From Bacteroidales bacterium UBA6248 (lineage in GTDB: Bacteria > Bacteroidota > Bacteroidia > Bacteroidales > Lentimicrobiaceae): 64,000 nt of DNA. Made by a program: the position numbers and the translations under genes. The number at the start of each line of letters is the position of its first letter. The stretch's first letter is position 1. The stretch covers positions 30,873 through 94,872 of the forward strand of contig DJVU01000082.1 in NCBI GenBank assembly GCA_002441345.1, read 5' to 3'. This document shows, piece by piece, positions 10,001 through 18,471 of this stretch. The notes below the pieces were generated by a model. The model was not told the DNA's origin. It did no database searches and was given only the letters and a program-made list of their open reading frames with translations.

Positions 10001-10405
10001 AGCCTCTATAAGGAGCTCGACGGCATTGAAGCCGAGGAAGATCTGCTGGCGTTTCAGGAAAAACTGATCGACCGATTCGGTCCGGTTCCCAAACAAACCC
10101 AGGAGCTTATCAATACCATCCGTTTACGTCGCATGGCACGCAAACTCGGATTCGAGAAAATCAGCTTACGCAACAACCTTTTGACGGCAACGTTTGTCAC
10201 CAACAGGGAATCGCCCTTTTATCAGAGCCTCATTTTCTCGGTGGTGCTGCAGTTTATTCAGATGAATTATACCACCTGCCGGATGAAGGAGATGAACGAC
10301 CGGTTAAGCCTTACGTTCAAGGGGGTGGATTCGGTTACTAAGGCCATTCTTGCCCTGGAACCTCTCGGGGAGATGGTGGAAAACAGCCGTTCCTCCGTTA
10401 TATAA
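7001..10405 (+). CDS. mfd: Transcription-repair coupling factor Mfd
   Basis: A 1134-residue Mfd that displaces RNA polymerase stalled at DNA lesions and recruits UvrA. The N-terminal third is the UvrB-like module (QYSLRGGIIDVFSF). Around residues 440-500 is the RNA-polymerase-interacting, CarD-like domain (LQPGDFVTHIDHGIGRFDG). The translocase follows, with Walker A GDVGFGKTE, the DEEQ box IIDEEQKFG, LTLTATPIPRTLQFS and ATTIIESGLDIP. The C-terminal TRCF domain is present. Start codon GTG at 7001 is supported by the promoter just upstream and by the family's short N-terminus. A strong hairpin terminator follows the stop. Confidence 0.97.
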   Translation: MKASQLIELYRKSDAVAALVDLCRSKEPFRLSLGGMTGSSTAVAAAAVFAAAGPLHLFILPDKEEAAYFFNDLENLLGEQETPFHRKKVLFFPTTYRRPYEIEKTDNINVLSRTEVMKRIGTREGGSLVVTYPEALAEKVVSKAFLKKNTLKLGLGESLSIDFVIDLLAEYNFERVDFVVEPGQYSLRGGIIDVFSFTNDRPYRIEFFGDEVESIRTFDPGNQLSIDKLDHITITPNIQDRNLVEKRESFLSYAGRNAVIWVRDLAFAIDRIEKEFSKAEEAFAELSKEIKHIEPAELFTTAAGFRSDILDHALIEFGSHFMLKDGQTLDFRMQPQPSFNKNFDLLLKNMDENSRKGITNLILADNPKQIERIQTIFSDLQANRGIQDTGLNYEMLELSLHEGFIDTGNHIACYTDHQIFERYHKYRIRDGFSGRQAITLKEIYDLQPGDFVTHIDHGIGRFDGLEKIENNGRQQEAIRLIYQNNDILYVSIHSLHRISKYVGKEGTAPSLNKLGSNAWNKLKSKTKQRVKDIARDLIKLYAERKASEGFIYSPDTYLQHELEASFIYEDTPDQIKSTADVKRDMEKSFPMDRLVCGDVGFGKTEIAIRAAFKAVNDSKQVAVLVPTTILALQHFRTFSDRLGEFPCRVDYINRFKSTREQNKTLKELEEGKIDILIGTHRLVSKDVKFKDLGLMIIDEEQKFGVATKEKLKKMKVNVDTLTLTATPIPRTLQFSLMGARDLSVINTPPPNRYPVQTELHAFNEEIIRDAIHFEISRGGQVFFVHNRVNNILEVAGMIQRLVPDVKIAIGHGQMEGHKLEKVMLDFVEGYYDVLIATTIIESGLDIPNVNTIIINEAQNYGLSDLHQLRGRVGRTNKKAFCYLLAPPLSVLTDEARKRLKAIEEYSDLGSGFNIAMRDLDIRGAGNILGAEQSGFISEIGFEMYQRILDEAIMELKESDFKGLYDEKQEEVKEFVKECLIETDLEIMLPDSYVTNITERLSLYKELDGIEAEEDLLAFQEKLIDRFGPVPKQTQELINTIRLRRMARKLGFEKISLRNNLLTATFVTNRESPFYQSLIFSVVLQFIQMNYTTCRMKEMNDRLSLTFKGVDSVTKAILALEPLGEMVENSRSSVI

Positions 10406-10406
10406 A

Positions 10407-10438
10407 AAAATAAGCTGCCATTGCTGGCAGCTTATTTT
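10407..10438. terminator. Bidirectional terminator between mfd and the lipoprotein operon
   Basis: A perfect 14-base-pair stem, AAAATAAGCTGCCA and its complement around loop TTGC, flanked by A and T tracts. It lies between two convergent genes and can serve both. Confidence 0.9.
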
Positions 10439-10458
10439 TACTGATTTCTGACCTGGAA

Positions 10459-12168
10459 TTAATCGTTGGCTACTTTCACTTTCCTGATCTCCCAGGTTGC
10501 CGATTCACTGTCGGAACAAAGGTATTTAAAGGCAATCCTTACGTTTTGCTGTCCGAGGTAAGCTGCAGGTACTGCTGCTTTTCCGGCATTAACAAATACC
10601 CAGCTATTTCCTGCCGGATACACGGGAATGGTTACCTGTTCCCAGGTTGCGGTTGATGGTGCCTCGCCGTTGTAGTTTGTTGATATCCAAAGAGTATGGT
10701 TCGATTGCAGGTTAGCCATCTCTCCTTTGTTGATGGTGTGGTCGAAGGTGATGTAGGCTGCTGTGGCCGCGGTAAGATCCATAGCGGGAGAGATCAGCCA
10801 GTCTTCATTCTGATGACTTGAACCATCCTGGTATCCCGACATCTTCATGTATTTGTAGGAGGCGTCGTGCGACCATTGCTGGGTTCCCAGTACATTATAA
10901 GCGGTAAAGTTACCGATTCCGGTTTCAAAAGGTTCGTTCAGGTAAACGGTTCCCGGAGGAGGTGTTACACCGCCTTCAAGTTCAAAGTCGCCATCCTGAC
11001 CCGGACAGTCGCGCAGGCCGGCCATTCCGAAATAGGTACGCAGGGTTCCAAGAACGTTCAGTTCTTTCTTCAGGTTATCCGGATTATCGAGCAGGTTCAC
11101 GGCTGCACGCAGCGGGCTGCCCGAAGGAAGGTTCACGATGATGCAGTTGTTATAATCGGTTTCATCCTTGCTTGCTGCAAGTACTACGTTGGTAGCAGAG
11201 CTGAACGGAGCGGCAAAGTCGAAGTCGGCTGCAGAAGTAACGCTGGTTACACCCGATTTTACCGATCCGATGATAAATCCTTTAACCCATCCTGAAATGC
11301 TCTGGCCCTGAAGATTACGTGCCTTGGGAACATCGTACGGATCGTCTTTGGTGCCGGTACCGCCGCCGGGAGGCGGGGGAGGAGGCCCTGCACCGCCAAA
11401 GTCACTGAGGTCGTTGATGTCGCGCAGCGTCAGCTGCCAGGTTGATCCGAATACACTTAAGATGCCGGTTACGGTTCCGTATCCGGCAGGGATGGTATCA
11501 CCCGAAAAGTTGGAATATTTACTGGTACGAACAACAATCTCGTTGCCCGATGCATCCATAAGGGTGCGGTTGGTATTGTCGACCGTTTGAGGAGCAAAAA
11601 CTTCTCCGATGGCTTCGAAACGAACATTTTTAAAGGCTACCAGGGTGCTAACCCTGCTTTTTACAAGCTGATTCAGAGCGATGGTATCGGCCACGGGTTT
11701 GGCGCCGGGCAGACTGTCGCGGAAAAGGTGGGCACTGATAAAGGTTTCAGGAAGCCTTCCGATGGATCCGTTATAGATGTATCCCAGCTGAATGAGCTGG
11801 TTGTAGTCGCCTATGTATATGCCCTTGCATTTCACAAAAACGCGCTGGCCAAGTTTATACTCGTTGTATAGCGAAGTTTTGTCGAGAGAAAGTTCTATGC
11901 CCGCCGTTTCGTCCTGAATGACCATCTTTTTGTAAAGATTGCCACTTTCGTCGTTAGCAACCACAATACCACTGATGATGATGTCGTCTTCTATCATCCG
12001 GAGTGAAGTGTACGATGCCTTTAAATCGGCAATGGTGGTATTGGCTTCAAAATCAACGGTAGGAATTGTGATGGGTGGTTCTTCAAAGTCGCCATCCACA
12101 CAGGACGTAAACGTGGCGGATGTAAGGATCAGGAAAAGTCCTGCTAAAAGATGCCAGAATTTTTTCAT
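10459..12168 (-). CDS. DUF5689 / DUF6359 / choice-of-anchor J surface lipoprotein
   Basis: A 569-residue lipoprotein with a signal peptide and lipobox-like TFTSC at residues about 19-23, followed by acidic DGDFEEPP, typical of Bacteroidota lipoproteins exported to the surface. Residues about 35-265 look like DUF5689 (IPTVDFEANTTIADLKASY, then an OB-fold-like region). A Pro/Gly linker (PPPPPPGGG) leads to a second OB-like segment resembling DUF6359 (KDDPYDVPKARNL, ISGWVKGFIIG), then a choice-of-anchor J domain (EDWLISPAMDL, ITFDHT). It lies 29 bases downstream of the TonB receptor, so the two form an operon. A partner role in substrate capture is inferred; the domain names are from memory of the families. 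Confidence 0.75.
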   Translation of the reverse strand: MKKFWHLLAGLFLILTSATFTSCVDGDFEEPPITIPTVDFEANTTIADLKASYTSLRMIEDDIIISGIVVANDESGNLYKKMVIQDETAGIELSLDKTSLYNEYKLGQRVFVKCKGIYIGDYNQLIQLGYIYNGSIGRLPETFISAHLFRDSLPGAKPVADTIALNQLVKSRVSTLVAFKNVRFEAIGEVFAPQTVDNTNRTLMDASGNEIVVRTSKYSNFSGDTIPAGYGTVTGILSVFGSTWQLTLRDINDLSDFGGAGPPPPPPGGGTGTKDDPYDVPKARNLQGQSISGWVKGFIIGSVKSGVTSVTSAADFDFAAPFSSATNVVLAASKDETDYNNCIIVNLPSGSPLRAAVNLLDNPDNLKKELNVLGTLRTYFGMAGLRDCPGQDGDFELEGGVTPPPGTVYLNEPFETGIGNFTAYNVLGTQQWSHDASYKYMKMSGYQDGSSHQNEDWLISPAMDLTAATAAYITFDHTINKGEMANLQSNHTLWISTNYNGEAPSTATWEQVTIPVYPAGNSWVFVNAGKAAVPAAYLGQQNVRIAFKYLCSDSESATWEIRKVKVAND

Positions 12169-12197
12169 ATGAGTTTACTTTTTTTGTCGGTTGGTGA

Positions 12198-14921
12198 TTA
12201 AAAACGGAATCCAATGTTCAGGAAGAATGTCCTGCCATAATAATGATAATACTTAGGCGGGAATTTGCCTACGTTCTTTTCAGCGAAGTCAAAGCGCAGC
12301 TGCTCATAGCCCCCGGTTGTAATGTCCTGGTTGTCGAGTATATTACTTATGCTGAAGTTCAGGTTCAGATAGTATTTGTAGCGGAGCCTGATCGATTTAC
12401 CGACGGAAGCGTCCAGCGTCATTCCACCCTGAAGCTTTTCCTGACGGGTGATCACTCCGATAAGCGGATCGCCTTCCCCCAGGCCTGCAATTGCATATGC
12501 CGTTCTGCGCTCAGGGTTGAAATCAAGGTAAATGTTGTCGAAATAGTTCACATGAACATCGGCAAACAGATACCTGGGTCCGGCATATTTTAGTCCGAAA
12601 GAAAGTGCTGTTTGCGGCGTTCCCGGGATATAGAAGTTCTTGTTGTAGATTGTCCGGTTGATGTCAGGTAACGTACCGTTTTCAACGGTAATGGTTGCCA
12701 TGGAACGGTTGGTATACCGGTAATTTCCGATGTTGGCAGCTGTAACTGCAGAAAGTTGTGAGATTAATTTTACTTCGGCTCCGATTTCGACTCCCTGATG
12801 TACTTTTTCGATGTTGTACATGGCCATGTTTACAAACGTCCGGATGGAATCGTGGTAATAGCTGTTGATTTCGCTGGCATTTTTAAACAGGGTGTGATAC
12901 AGCGTAATACGGGCTTTAACCTGCGGAGCGCGAAGATGATAGGTGAATTCTCCGCTGGAGATGTTTTCCGATTTCAGATCGGGAATCACCTCGTCGCGTA
13001 CCCTGGCCGAAAGGTAAGAGTTACGGATAAACGGTGCACGCGTCATGGTTGTAATATTGGCTTCAACAAAATGACGACCGGTGATTTTATAGGTCGCTCC
13101 GGCTTTTACGGCATAATCGGTAAAGTTGTGCTTTGTTCCGTCGCCGAGGGAGTTTTCAGGATAGCGCCCGTTGCGCATAAGTCCTTCTCTCCAGAATGTG
13201 GTGGAGCTGAGCTTTACACCGCCGTAATAGTCGAATTTGCGTCCCGATACGCTTACCACTGTCCAGATGTTGCCACTGTTCTGGTGCAGTTTGTAACCGT
13301 AACCAAATTTATCGCCTTCTGTAACAACGCGGTTGGGGTTGTCGAGGTCGTTCTGGGCGATGGTGTCGTCCCATGAAAAATCTCTTTCGGCAAACTGGTC
13401 AATGTCAACCCAGTATTCGCCGCCCAGCATATCGTGGATGGTTTTGTAGAAATAGCCCGTATTCGAAGTATATTCAATTCCGCCGTCAATTCTTACCCTT
13501 TCGGTGAGCTCATGGTTGATGAAAGAAGTAAGGCTCAGCTGCTGCTGATCGTTGTGCCTGTTTTCGATGATGTATCGTGCCTGTTTTCCTTCAAGGTTTG
13601 CCAGGTAGTTGGTCTGGTACAGCTTATCCCAGTTCACCTGTCTGTAGTTAACGTCGTTGCGGAAACGGTCGGCATAGGCTTCAGCAATTGCCGGGTCGGT
13701 AGCGTTGGCGCCGGTTGAAGGGTAATAGCTGGGCAGGTAGCGGTAGTAGTCTGGTCTGGGGTCGGAAGAGTTATACCAGTTAAGGGCGGTAGTTCCGGTT
13801 TCTCCGAACAGCAGGGAAGCTGCATTGGTGATCTGGGTTTTGCCGGAGAGCTTCCAGTAATGGTTAAGAATCACAACCGGCTGGTTCATGATTCGTTCGC
13901 GGGCATTGCGCACCTCCCCGTTCTGGTATCCCCAGTTGGGATTGTAGTAGTTGGTGCCTGCAAGATCGTAAACCTCCCTTGTGGATCCGCCCTGCATTCC
14001 GCGGCGTACCGGTGAAGCAAAGGCCGATACGGCCAGACTGTGGTTATCGTTCAGTTTGCGTTCGGCGCCCATAAACCATGCCCATCCGTCGTAATAGGTA
14101 CCTTCAACGTAACCGCCCTGTCCCCAGCGTCTTGAACCGCTTACGGTAAAAGCCCAGTTGTTGTCCATCATCCCGGTGGAATGGGTGAACATCAGACGGT
14201 TGGTGTAGGTGCGGTTGGTAAGGCTGTAGGTAAGCTTGGTCTGAGCCCTGTGCTGCGATGCCCGTGTAATGATGTTGGTAACCCCGCCAAGGTTTCCGAA
14301 TGAGAACGCTGAAGGTGCGATTCCGTTTACGGCAACTTTGTTCCGGGTGGCATCGTTAAGTCCGCCCCAGATTGCCCATGTGGTGCGGCCGGTTTCAACG
14401 TCGCTGATGGGTGTGTTGCCTATGTAGGTTGTCCCCAGCTCGTTGTCGTAACCACGCATCCTGAAATAGGCCGGTCCGAAGGTATAGGATGCCGTGTTCA
14501 CAAATACATCGTTCGATGCACTCAGCAAACCGGAGATGTTCTGCCCCTTGGAGTCGTCGTCTGAGTCGGACGATGAGATGCTGATCTCGGAAAGCCCGCC
14601 GCCCATTATGTCGGCAACATACGAGGGTGTCATCTTTATAGTGCCGAGATTGGTTTCTTCCGTAACGGTAATAAGCTTGATAATGCTCTCGTATCCGGAA
14701 ATCGAAAACTCTGCGGCTGCATCCCCTGTGCTGACACCCGAAAAACTGAATATGCCTTCAGCATCGGTGAAAGTCTGTTGCGTGCCGATTTTAACCGTAA
14801 CGGTGGGCAACAACCGCCCGCTTTCGGCATCGGTAACCCTGCCGGTAACAAGCCCCGTTTGGGCAAACAAACCCGCAAACGGAACAAGAACCAGCACCAG
14901 GATCATTAGTTTTTTGTTCAT
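12198..14921 (-). CDS. TonB-dependent outer-membrane receptor
   Basis: A 907-residue receptor with a signal peptide ending LFAQ. Residues about 23-95 are a carboxypeptidase-D-regulatory-like domain (GLVTGRVTDAESGRLLPTV). The plug follows (QNISGLLSASNDVF, YFRMRGYDNELG, GNLGGVTNIIT) and then a beta-barrel ending in an aromatic residue (FFLNIGFRF). It drives TonB-energised uptake of a large substrate. There is no SusD homologue beside it, so it is not a standard glycan-uptake SusCD pair. A DUF5689 lipoprotein follows 29 bases downstream, and an exported nuclease-fold enzyme is divergent. The Asp/Ser tract around residue 115 is an ordinary linker. No good -7 box was found; TTccTTTGC at 14991-14999 is only a near match. 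Confidence 0.93.
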   Translation of the reverse strand: MNKKLMILVLVLVPFAGLFAQTGLVTGRVTDAESGRLLPTVTVKIGTQQTFTDAEGIFSFSGVSTGDAAAEFSISGYESIIKLITVTEETNLGTIKMTPSYVADIMGGGLSEISISSSDSDDDSKGQNISGLLSASNDVFVNTASYTFGPAYFRMRGYDNELGTTYIGNTPISDVETGRTTWAIWGGLNDATRNKVAVNGIAPSAFSFGNLGGVTNIITRASQHRAQTKLTYSLTNRTYTNRLMFTHSTGMMDNNWAFTVSGSRRWGQGGYVEGTYYDGWAWFMGAERKLNDNHSLAVSAFASPVRRGMQGGSTREVYDLAGTNYYNPNWGYQNGEVRNARERIMNQPVVILNHYWKLSGKTQITNAASLLFGETGTTALNWYNSSDPRPDYYRYLPSYYPSTGANATDPAIAEAYADRFRNDVNYRQVNWDKLYQTNYLANLEGKQARYIIENRHNDQQQLSLTSFINHELTERVRIDGGIEYTSNTGYFYKTIHDMLGGEYWVDIDQFAERDFSWDDTIAQNDLDNPNRVVTEGDKFGYGYKLHQNSGNIWTVVSVSGRKFDYYGGVKLSSTTFWREGLMRNGRYPENSLGDGTKHNFTDYAVKAGATYKITGRHFVEANITTMTRAPFIRNSYLSARVRDEVIPDLKSENISSGEFTYHLRAPQVKARITLYHTLFKNASEINSYYHDSIRTFVNMAMYNIEKVHQGVEIGAEVKLISQLSAVTAANIGNYRYTNRSMATITVENGTLPDINRTIYNKNFYIPGTPQTALSFGLKYAGPRYLFADVHVNYFDNIYLDFNPERRTAYAIAGLGEGDPLIGVITRQEKLQGGMTLDASVGKSIRLRYKYYLNLNFSISNILDNQDITTGGYEQLRFDFAEKNVGKFPPKYYHYYGRTFFLNIGFRF

Positions 14922-15120
14922 ATGGATTGTATTACGGTAGTAATGGATATTGCCTTTCTACGAAGGATCTTAATCCTGAATATATTTTGTGCAAAGGAAC
15001 GGAATTTTTGCATTATTTGATTATTAAACTTATGTTTAAGCAGTTTAATAATTATTCACCTCCGGGAGAATATTCTGAATAAGACATAGCCGTAGCAAAT
15101 ACCCCTGAATTTCCGAATTC

Positions 15121-15153
15121 TTGCTCTGCTGACCGGAATATCAATATCTTTGC
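15121..15153 (+). promoter_or_regulatory. Promoter of the exported endonuclease/phosphatase-fold gene
   Basis: TTG at 15121-15123, a 21-base spacer and TAtcTTTGC at 15145-15153; the ATG follows at 15176. Matches the Bacteroidota promoter pattern. Confidence 0.65.
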
Positions 15154-15175
15154 ATCTGAATTAACACATCCGGAA

Positions 15176-16216
15176 ATGCGTATTCGTACATTTTTCTTTC
15201 GTTCTGGGATGCTTTCTCTTCTGGTCGTCTTCATTTTGACTACACAGGCCTGTGCCCAGAAGAAAACGTATCTGGCAACTACCGTTGCTTTCTATAATGT
15301 TGAAAATCTTTTCGATACAATCGACGATCCGCGCACCAACGATGCAGAGTTTCTGCCGGCCGGAAGCAACCGGTGGACAGCTCAGCGTTATCAGGTGAAG
15401 CTGCAGAATATGGCCGGCGTTATTGCCGATATCGGCAGCGAGGTGGTAAAAGGCGGACCGGCAATTATCGGCCTGTCGGAAGTTGAAAACAGGGGTGTGC
15501 TCGAAGACCTGATAAAAACACCACCGCTCGATGGGCTGGGGTATGAAATTGTTCATTACGATTCGCCCGACCGCAGAGGCATTGATGTTGCCCTGCTGTA
15601 CAAACCTTCTGTTTTCAAGGTGGTAAACAGCACCTCAAACCGGCTGACCTTACCCTGGCGCAGCGATTTCTATACCCGCGATCAGCTGGTGGTTACAGGC
15701 GAGTTGCATGGCGAACTGGTAAGCGTTATCGTTAACCATTGGCCATCAAGGGCATCGGGCCCCGAATACCGCGAAGAGGCAGCAAAACTCAGCCGCAGTC
15801 TCAGCGATTCTCTTGCCAGGGTGCATCCCAACGCCAAAATCATGATTATGGGCGACCTCAACGATGACCCCGTCGACCGCAGCGTAGCCAGAGCCCTTGG
15901 AGCCGAAGGCCGCCCGAACAAAGTAAAACCGGGCGGACTGTATAACCCCATGTGGCAATTGTTCCGCGATGGCATAGGCTCACTCGCTTACCGCGATGCC
16001 TGGAATCTTTTCGATCAGATTATTGTTTCCGAACCTCTGCTTAACAGCAAAGGCGGATGGAAATTGCATAAAGCCAGGGTTTACAACGAAAAGTACCTGA
16101 TACAAAAAGAAGGACCTTATGCCGGCTATCCCTTCCGGACTTTTGCCGGTGGTGCCTATGCGGGAGGCTACAGCGACCATTTGCCCGTTTACCTTATCCT
16201 GGTGAAAGAGAAATAA
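15176..16216 (+). CDS. Exported endonuclease/exonuclease/phosphatase family enzyme
   Basis: A 346-residue protein with an N-terminal export signal ending in TTQACAQ, possibly a lipoprotein with Cys at about residue 26. The fold motifs are visible: FYNVENLFDT near the start, the metal-ligand Glu in IGLSEVENR, NHWPSR, the catalytic GDLNDDP and the C-terminal SDHLPV. The superfamily (DNase I-like) cleaves phosphodiesters or phosphomonoesters in DNA, RNA, lipids or inositol phosphates. It is divergent from the TonB receptor/DUF5689 operon across 254 bases, which suggests it releases a phosphorylated nutrient outside the inner membrane. Catalytic residues look intact; the substrate is not predictable. 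Confidence 0.87.
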   Translation: MRIRTFFFRSGMLSLLVVFILTTQACAQKKTYLATTVAFYNVENLFDTIDDPRTNDAEFLPAGSNRWTAQRYQVKLQNMAGVIADIGSEVVKGGPAIIGLSEVENRGVLEDLIKTPPLDGLGYEIVHYDSPDRRGIDVALLYKPSVFKVVNSTSNRLTLPWRSDFYTRDQLVVTGELHGELVSVIVNHWPSRASGPEYREEAAKLSRSLSDSLARVHPNAKIMIMGDLNDDPVDRSVARALGAEGRPNKVKPGGLYNPMWQLFRDGIGSLAYRDAWNLFDQIIVSEPLLNSKGGWKLHKARVYNEKYLIQKEGPYAGYPFRTFAGGAYAGGYSDHLPVYLILVKEK

Positions 16217-16286
16217 GAAACAGTAAATTAATTTTTGCTTTCCGCAAGTCGTTTTTTAATAATTTCGTCTCACCAAAAGCAGAGCC

Positions 16287-17018
16287 GTGAAAGACAGTCT
16301 GGTCATCATCCCTACCTACAACGAAAAGGAAAATGCCGAAAAAATTATTCGAAAGGTTTTCTCACTTCCAAAGGAATTTGACGTTCTGATTGTTGAGGAT
16401 AACTCTCCGGATGGCACAGCTTCCATAGTGCGCAAACTGATGGAAGAATTCCCGGAGCGGCTGTTTATGGAAGAGCGCAAAGGGAAACTGGGGCTGGGTA
16501 CCGCCTATATTCACGGATTTAAATGGGCCCTGAATCGCGGGTATTCCTATGTTTTTGAGATGGATGCCGACTTCTCGCACAATCCCGACGATCTGCTGAG
16601 ACTGTACGATGCCTGTGCCGTTCAGGGTGCTGATGTTGCCATAGGTTCACGGTATATCAAAGGCGTTAATGTGGTAAACTGGCCCATGGGCCGCGTGCTG
16701 ATGTCGTATTTCGCCTCCTATTACGTTCGCCTGATTACCGGAATGCACATTATGGATACCACCGCCGGTTTTAAATGTTATAAACGCAAACTGCTCGAAA
16801 CCATCGATTTCAACCGCATTAAGTTTACCGGCTATGCTTTCCAGATCGAAATGAAATATACCGCCTGGAAACTCGGATTCCGGATTATTGAAGTCCCCAT
16901 TATCTTCACCGACAGAACCGAGGGACAGTCAAAGATGAGCAGAGGTATTTTTAAAGAAGCCATTATAGGTGTTATCCAGCTCAGGTTCAAGCGTATTCGT
17001 CCTGTAGCAATCGTCTGA
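16287..17018 (+). CDS. Polyprenol-phosphate mannosyltransferase-like GT2 enzyme
   Basis: A 243-residue GT-A glycosyltransferase of the dolichol/polyprenol-phosphate mannose synthase type. IPTYNEKENAEKII, VEDNSPDGTA and the DxD-type EMDADFSHNPDDL are characteristic, as are AIGSRYIKG and FTDRTEGQSKMSRGI near the C-terminus. There are no C-terminal membrane helices, so it resembles the soluble or peripheral class. It would transfer mannose (or a similar sugar) from a nucleotide sugar to a lipid phosphate for envelope glycosylation. The start is GTG at 16287; upstream Met codons are absent. A weak promoter-like TAatTTCG lies at 16260-16267. It is widely conserved in Bacteroidota next to unrelated housekeeping genes. 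Confidence 0.88.
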   Translation: MKDSLVIIPTYNEKENAEKIIRKVFSLPKEFDVLIVEDNSPDGTASIVRKLMEEFPERLFMEERKGKLGLGTAYIHGFKWALNRGYSYVFEMDADFSHNPDDLLRLYDACAVQGADVAIGSRYIKGVNVVNWPMGRVLMSYFASYYVRLITGMHIMDTTAGFKCYKRKLLETIDFNRIKFTGYAFQIEMKYTAWKLGFRIIEVPIIFTDRTEGQSKMSRGIFKEAIIGVIQLRFKRIRPVAIV

Positions 17019-17046
17019 TATCCTCCCGCCTGCCTGCTTTTATTCG

Positions 17047-17055
17047 TATCTTTGC
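17047..17055 (+). promoter_or_regulatory. Bacteroidota -7 element for dihydroorotase
   Basis: TAtcTTTGC 39 bases before the ATG at 17095. No clear -33 TTTG. Confidence 0.55.
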
Positions 17056-17094
17056 AATTGCTGAGCAGGCGGTTCAGCCCTCAATTGCGTTTTC

Positions 17095-18453
17095 ATGGAT
17101 AAAAATTACCTTATTACCGGTGCTACCCTCGTAAACGAAGGAAGATCTTTCAAAGGCAGCGTGCTCGTAGAAGGAGCATTTATTAAGAAAGTGACCGAAG
17201 GCGATAAACTCCCTGCGGAACTGCCGCCGGATACCGGACGTATTGATGCCGGCGGATTGTGGTTGCTTCCGGGCGTAATCGATGATCAGGTGCATTTTCG
17301 CGATCCGGGATTAACACACAAAGGCGATCTTTATACCGAAAGCCGTGCAGCCGTGGCAGGAGGAGTGACCTCTTTTATGGAGATGCCCAATACCCAGCCC
17401 AATACCCTGACTCAGGAACTGCTGGAAGAGAAATACCGCATGGCTTCTGAAAAGTCGCTGGCCAATTACTCCTTCTATATGGGCGCTTCCAATACCAACC
17501 TTGAAGAGGTAGTTAAAACCGATCCGCGGACGGTGTGTGGTATCAAAGTATTTATGGGTGCTTCCACCGGCAATATGCTTGTGGATAATCCCCGTACGCT
17601 TGAAGGCATTTTCCGCGATGCCCCGGTGCTGGTCGCCGTTCATTGTGAGGATGAAACCACAATACGTGCCAATACGGAGATGATACGGCAAAAGTTCGGG
17701 GATGAAATCCCGTTCGGTCTTCATCCGGAAATCCGCAGCAGCGAAGCCTGCTACAAATCCAGTTCCTTCGCGGTAGCCCTGGCCCGTAAATACAATACCC
17801 GCCTGCACATTCTGCACCTCTCCACAGCCGCGGAAATGGAACTTTTCTCCGGTGCTTTCGCAGATGGCAGCAAGCGGATTACTGCCGAGGCCTGCGTACA
17901 TCACCTCTGGTTCAGCGATGAGGATTATGCCCGCCTCGGCCCCATGATAAAATGGAATCCGGCAATTAAAAGTCCGGACGACCGCGATGCCCTGTGGAAT
18001 GCACTCCTCGACGGACGCATAGATGTGGTGGCTACCGACCATGCCCCACACACCCGCGAAGAGAAAGCAAATCCTTATTTTTCATGCCCCTCGGGTGGCC
18101 CTCTGGTACAACACTCTCTGGTAGCCATGCTCGAAATGAGCAGAAACGGTAAACTTACCCCCGAAATGGTAGTCGAGAAAATGTGTCACGCCCCGGCGCG
18201 TATCTTTGAAGTGGAAAAACGGGGCTTTATCCGGGAAGGCTACTTTGCCGACCTTGTTCTGGTAAATCCATCCGATCCCTGGATCGTACAACCCTCCAAC
18301 GTGCACTACAAATGCGGATGGTCGCCCTTCGAAGGTCAGACGTTCCATTCAAAAATTACCTATACCTTTGTCAGTGGTCATCTGGCTTACCGCAACGGCT
18401 CCTTCAGCAACGAGCGGAACGGAAGGAGGCTAACCTTTAACAGGAAGAGTTAA
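17095..18453 (+). CDS. pyrC: Dihydroorotase
   Basis: A 452-residue amidohydrolase that cyclises carbamoyl-aspartate in pyrimidine synthesis. Seen: LLPGVIDDQVHFRDPG near residue 60, AVAGGVTSFMEMPNTQPN, the lysine segment GIKVFMGASTGNML, metal-ligand histidines in VAVHCEDE and LHILHLSTA, and the catalytic Asp in VVATDHAPH. The first histidine of the usual D-x-H-x-H metal motif is Gln here (DDQVH). I recall the same substitution in other Bacteroidota dihydroorotases, so this probably marks a lineage rather than a dead enzyme. The length fits the long, class I-like form. An 18-base gap to the following lipoprotein gene suggests cotranscription. Confidence 0.92.
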   Translation: MDKNYLITGATLVNEGRSFKGSVLVEGAFIKKVTEGDKLPAELPPDTGRIDAGGLWLLPGVIDDQVHFRDPGLTHKGDLYTESRAAVAGGVTSFMEMPNTQPNTLTQELLEEKYRMASEKSLANYSFYMGASNTNLEEVVKTDPRTVCGIKVFMGASTGNMLVDNPRTLEGIFRDAPVLVAVHCEDETTIRANTEMIRQKFGDEIPFGLHPEIRSSEACYKSSSFAVALARKYNTRLHILHLSTAAEMELFSGAFADGSKRITAEACVHHLWFSDEDYARLGPMIKWNPAIKSPDDRDALWNALLDGRIDVVATDHAPHTREEKANPYFSCPSGGPLVQHSLVAMLEMSRNGKLTPEMVVEKMCHAPARIFEVEKRGFIREGYFADLVLVNPSDPWIVQPSNVHYKCGWSPFEGQTFHSKITYTFVSGHLAYRNGSFSNERNGRRLTFNRKS

Positions 18454-18471
18454 AACCCACTTTCACCGGCT

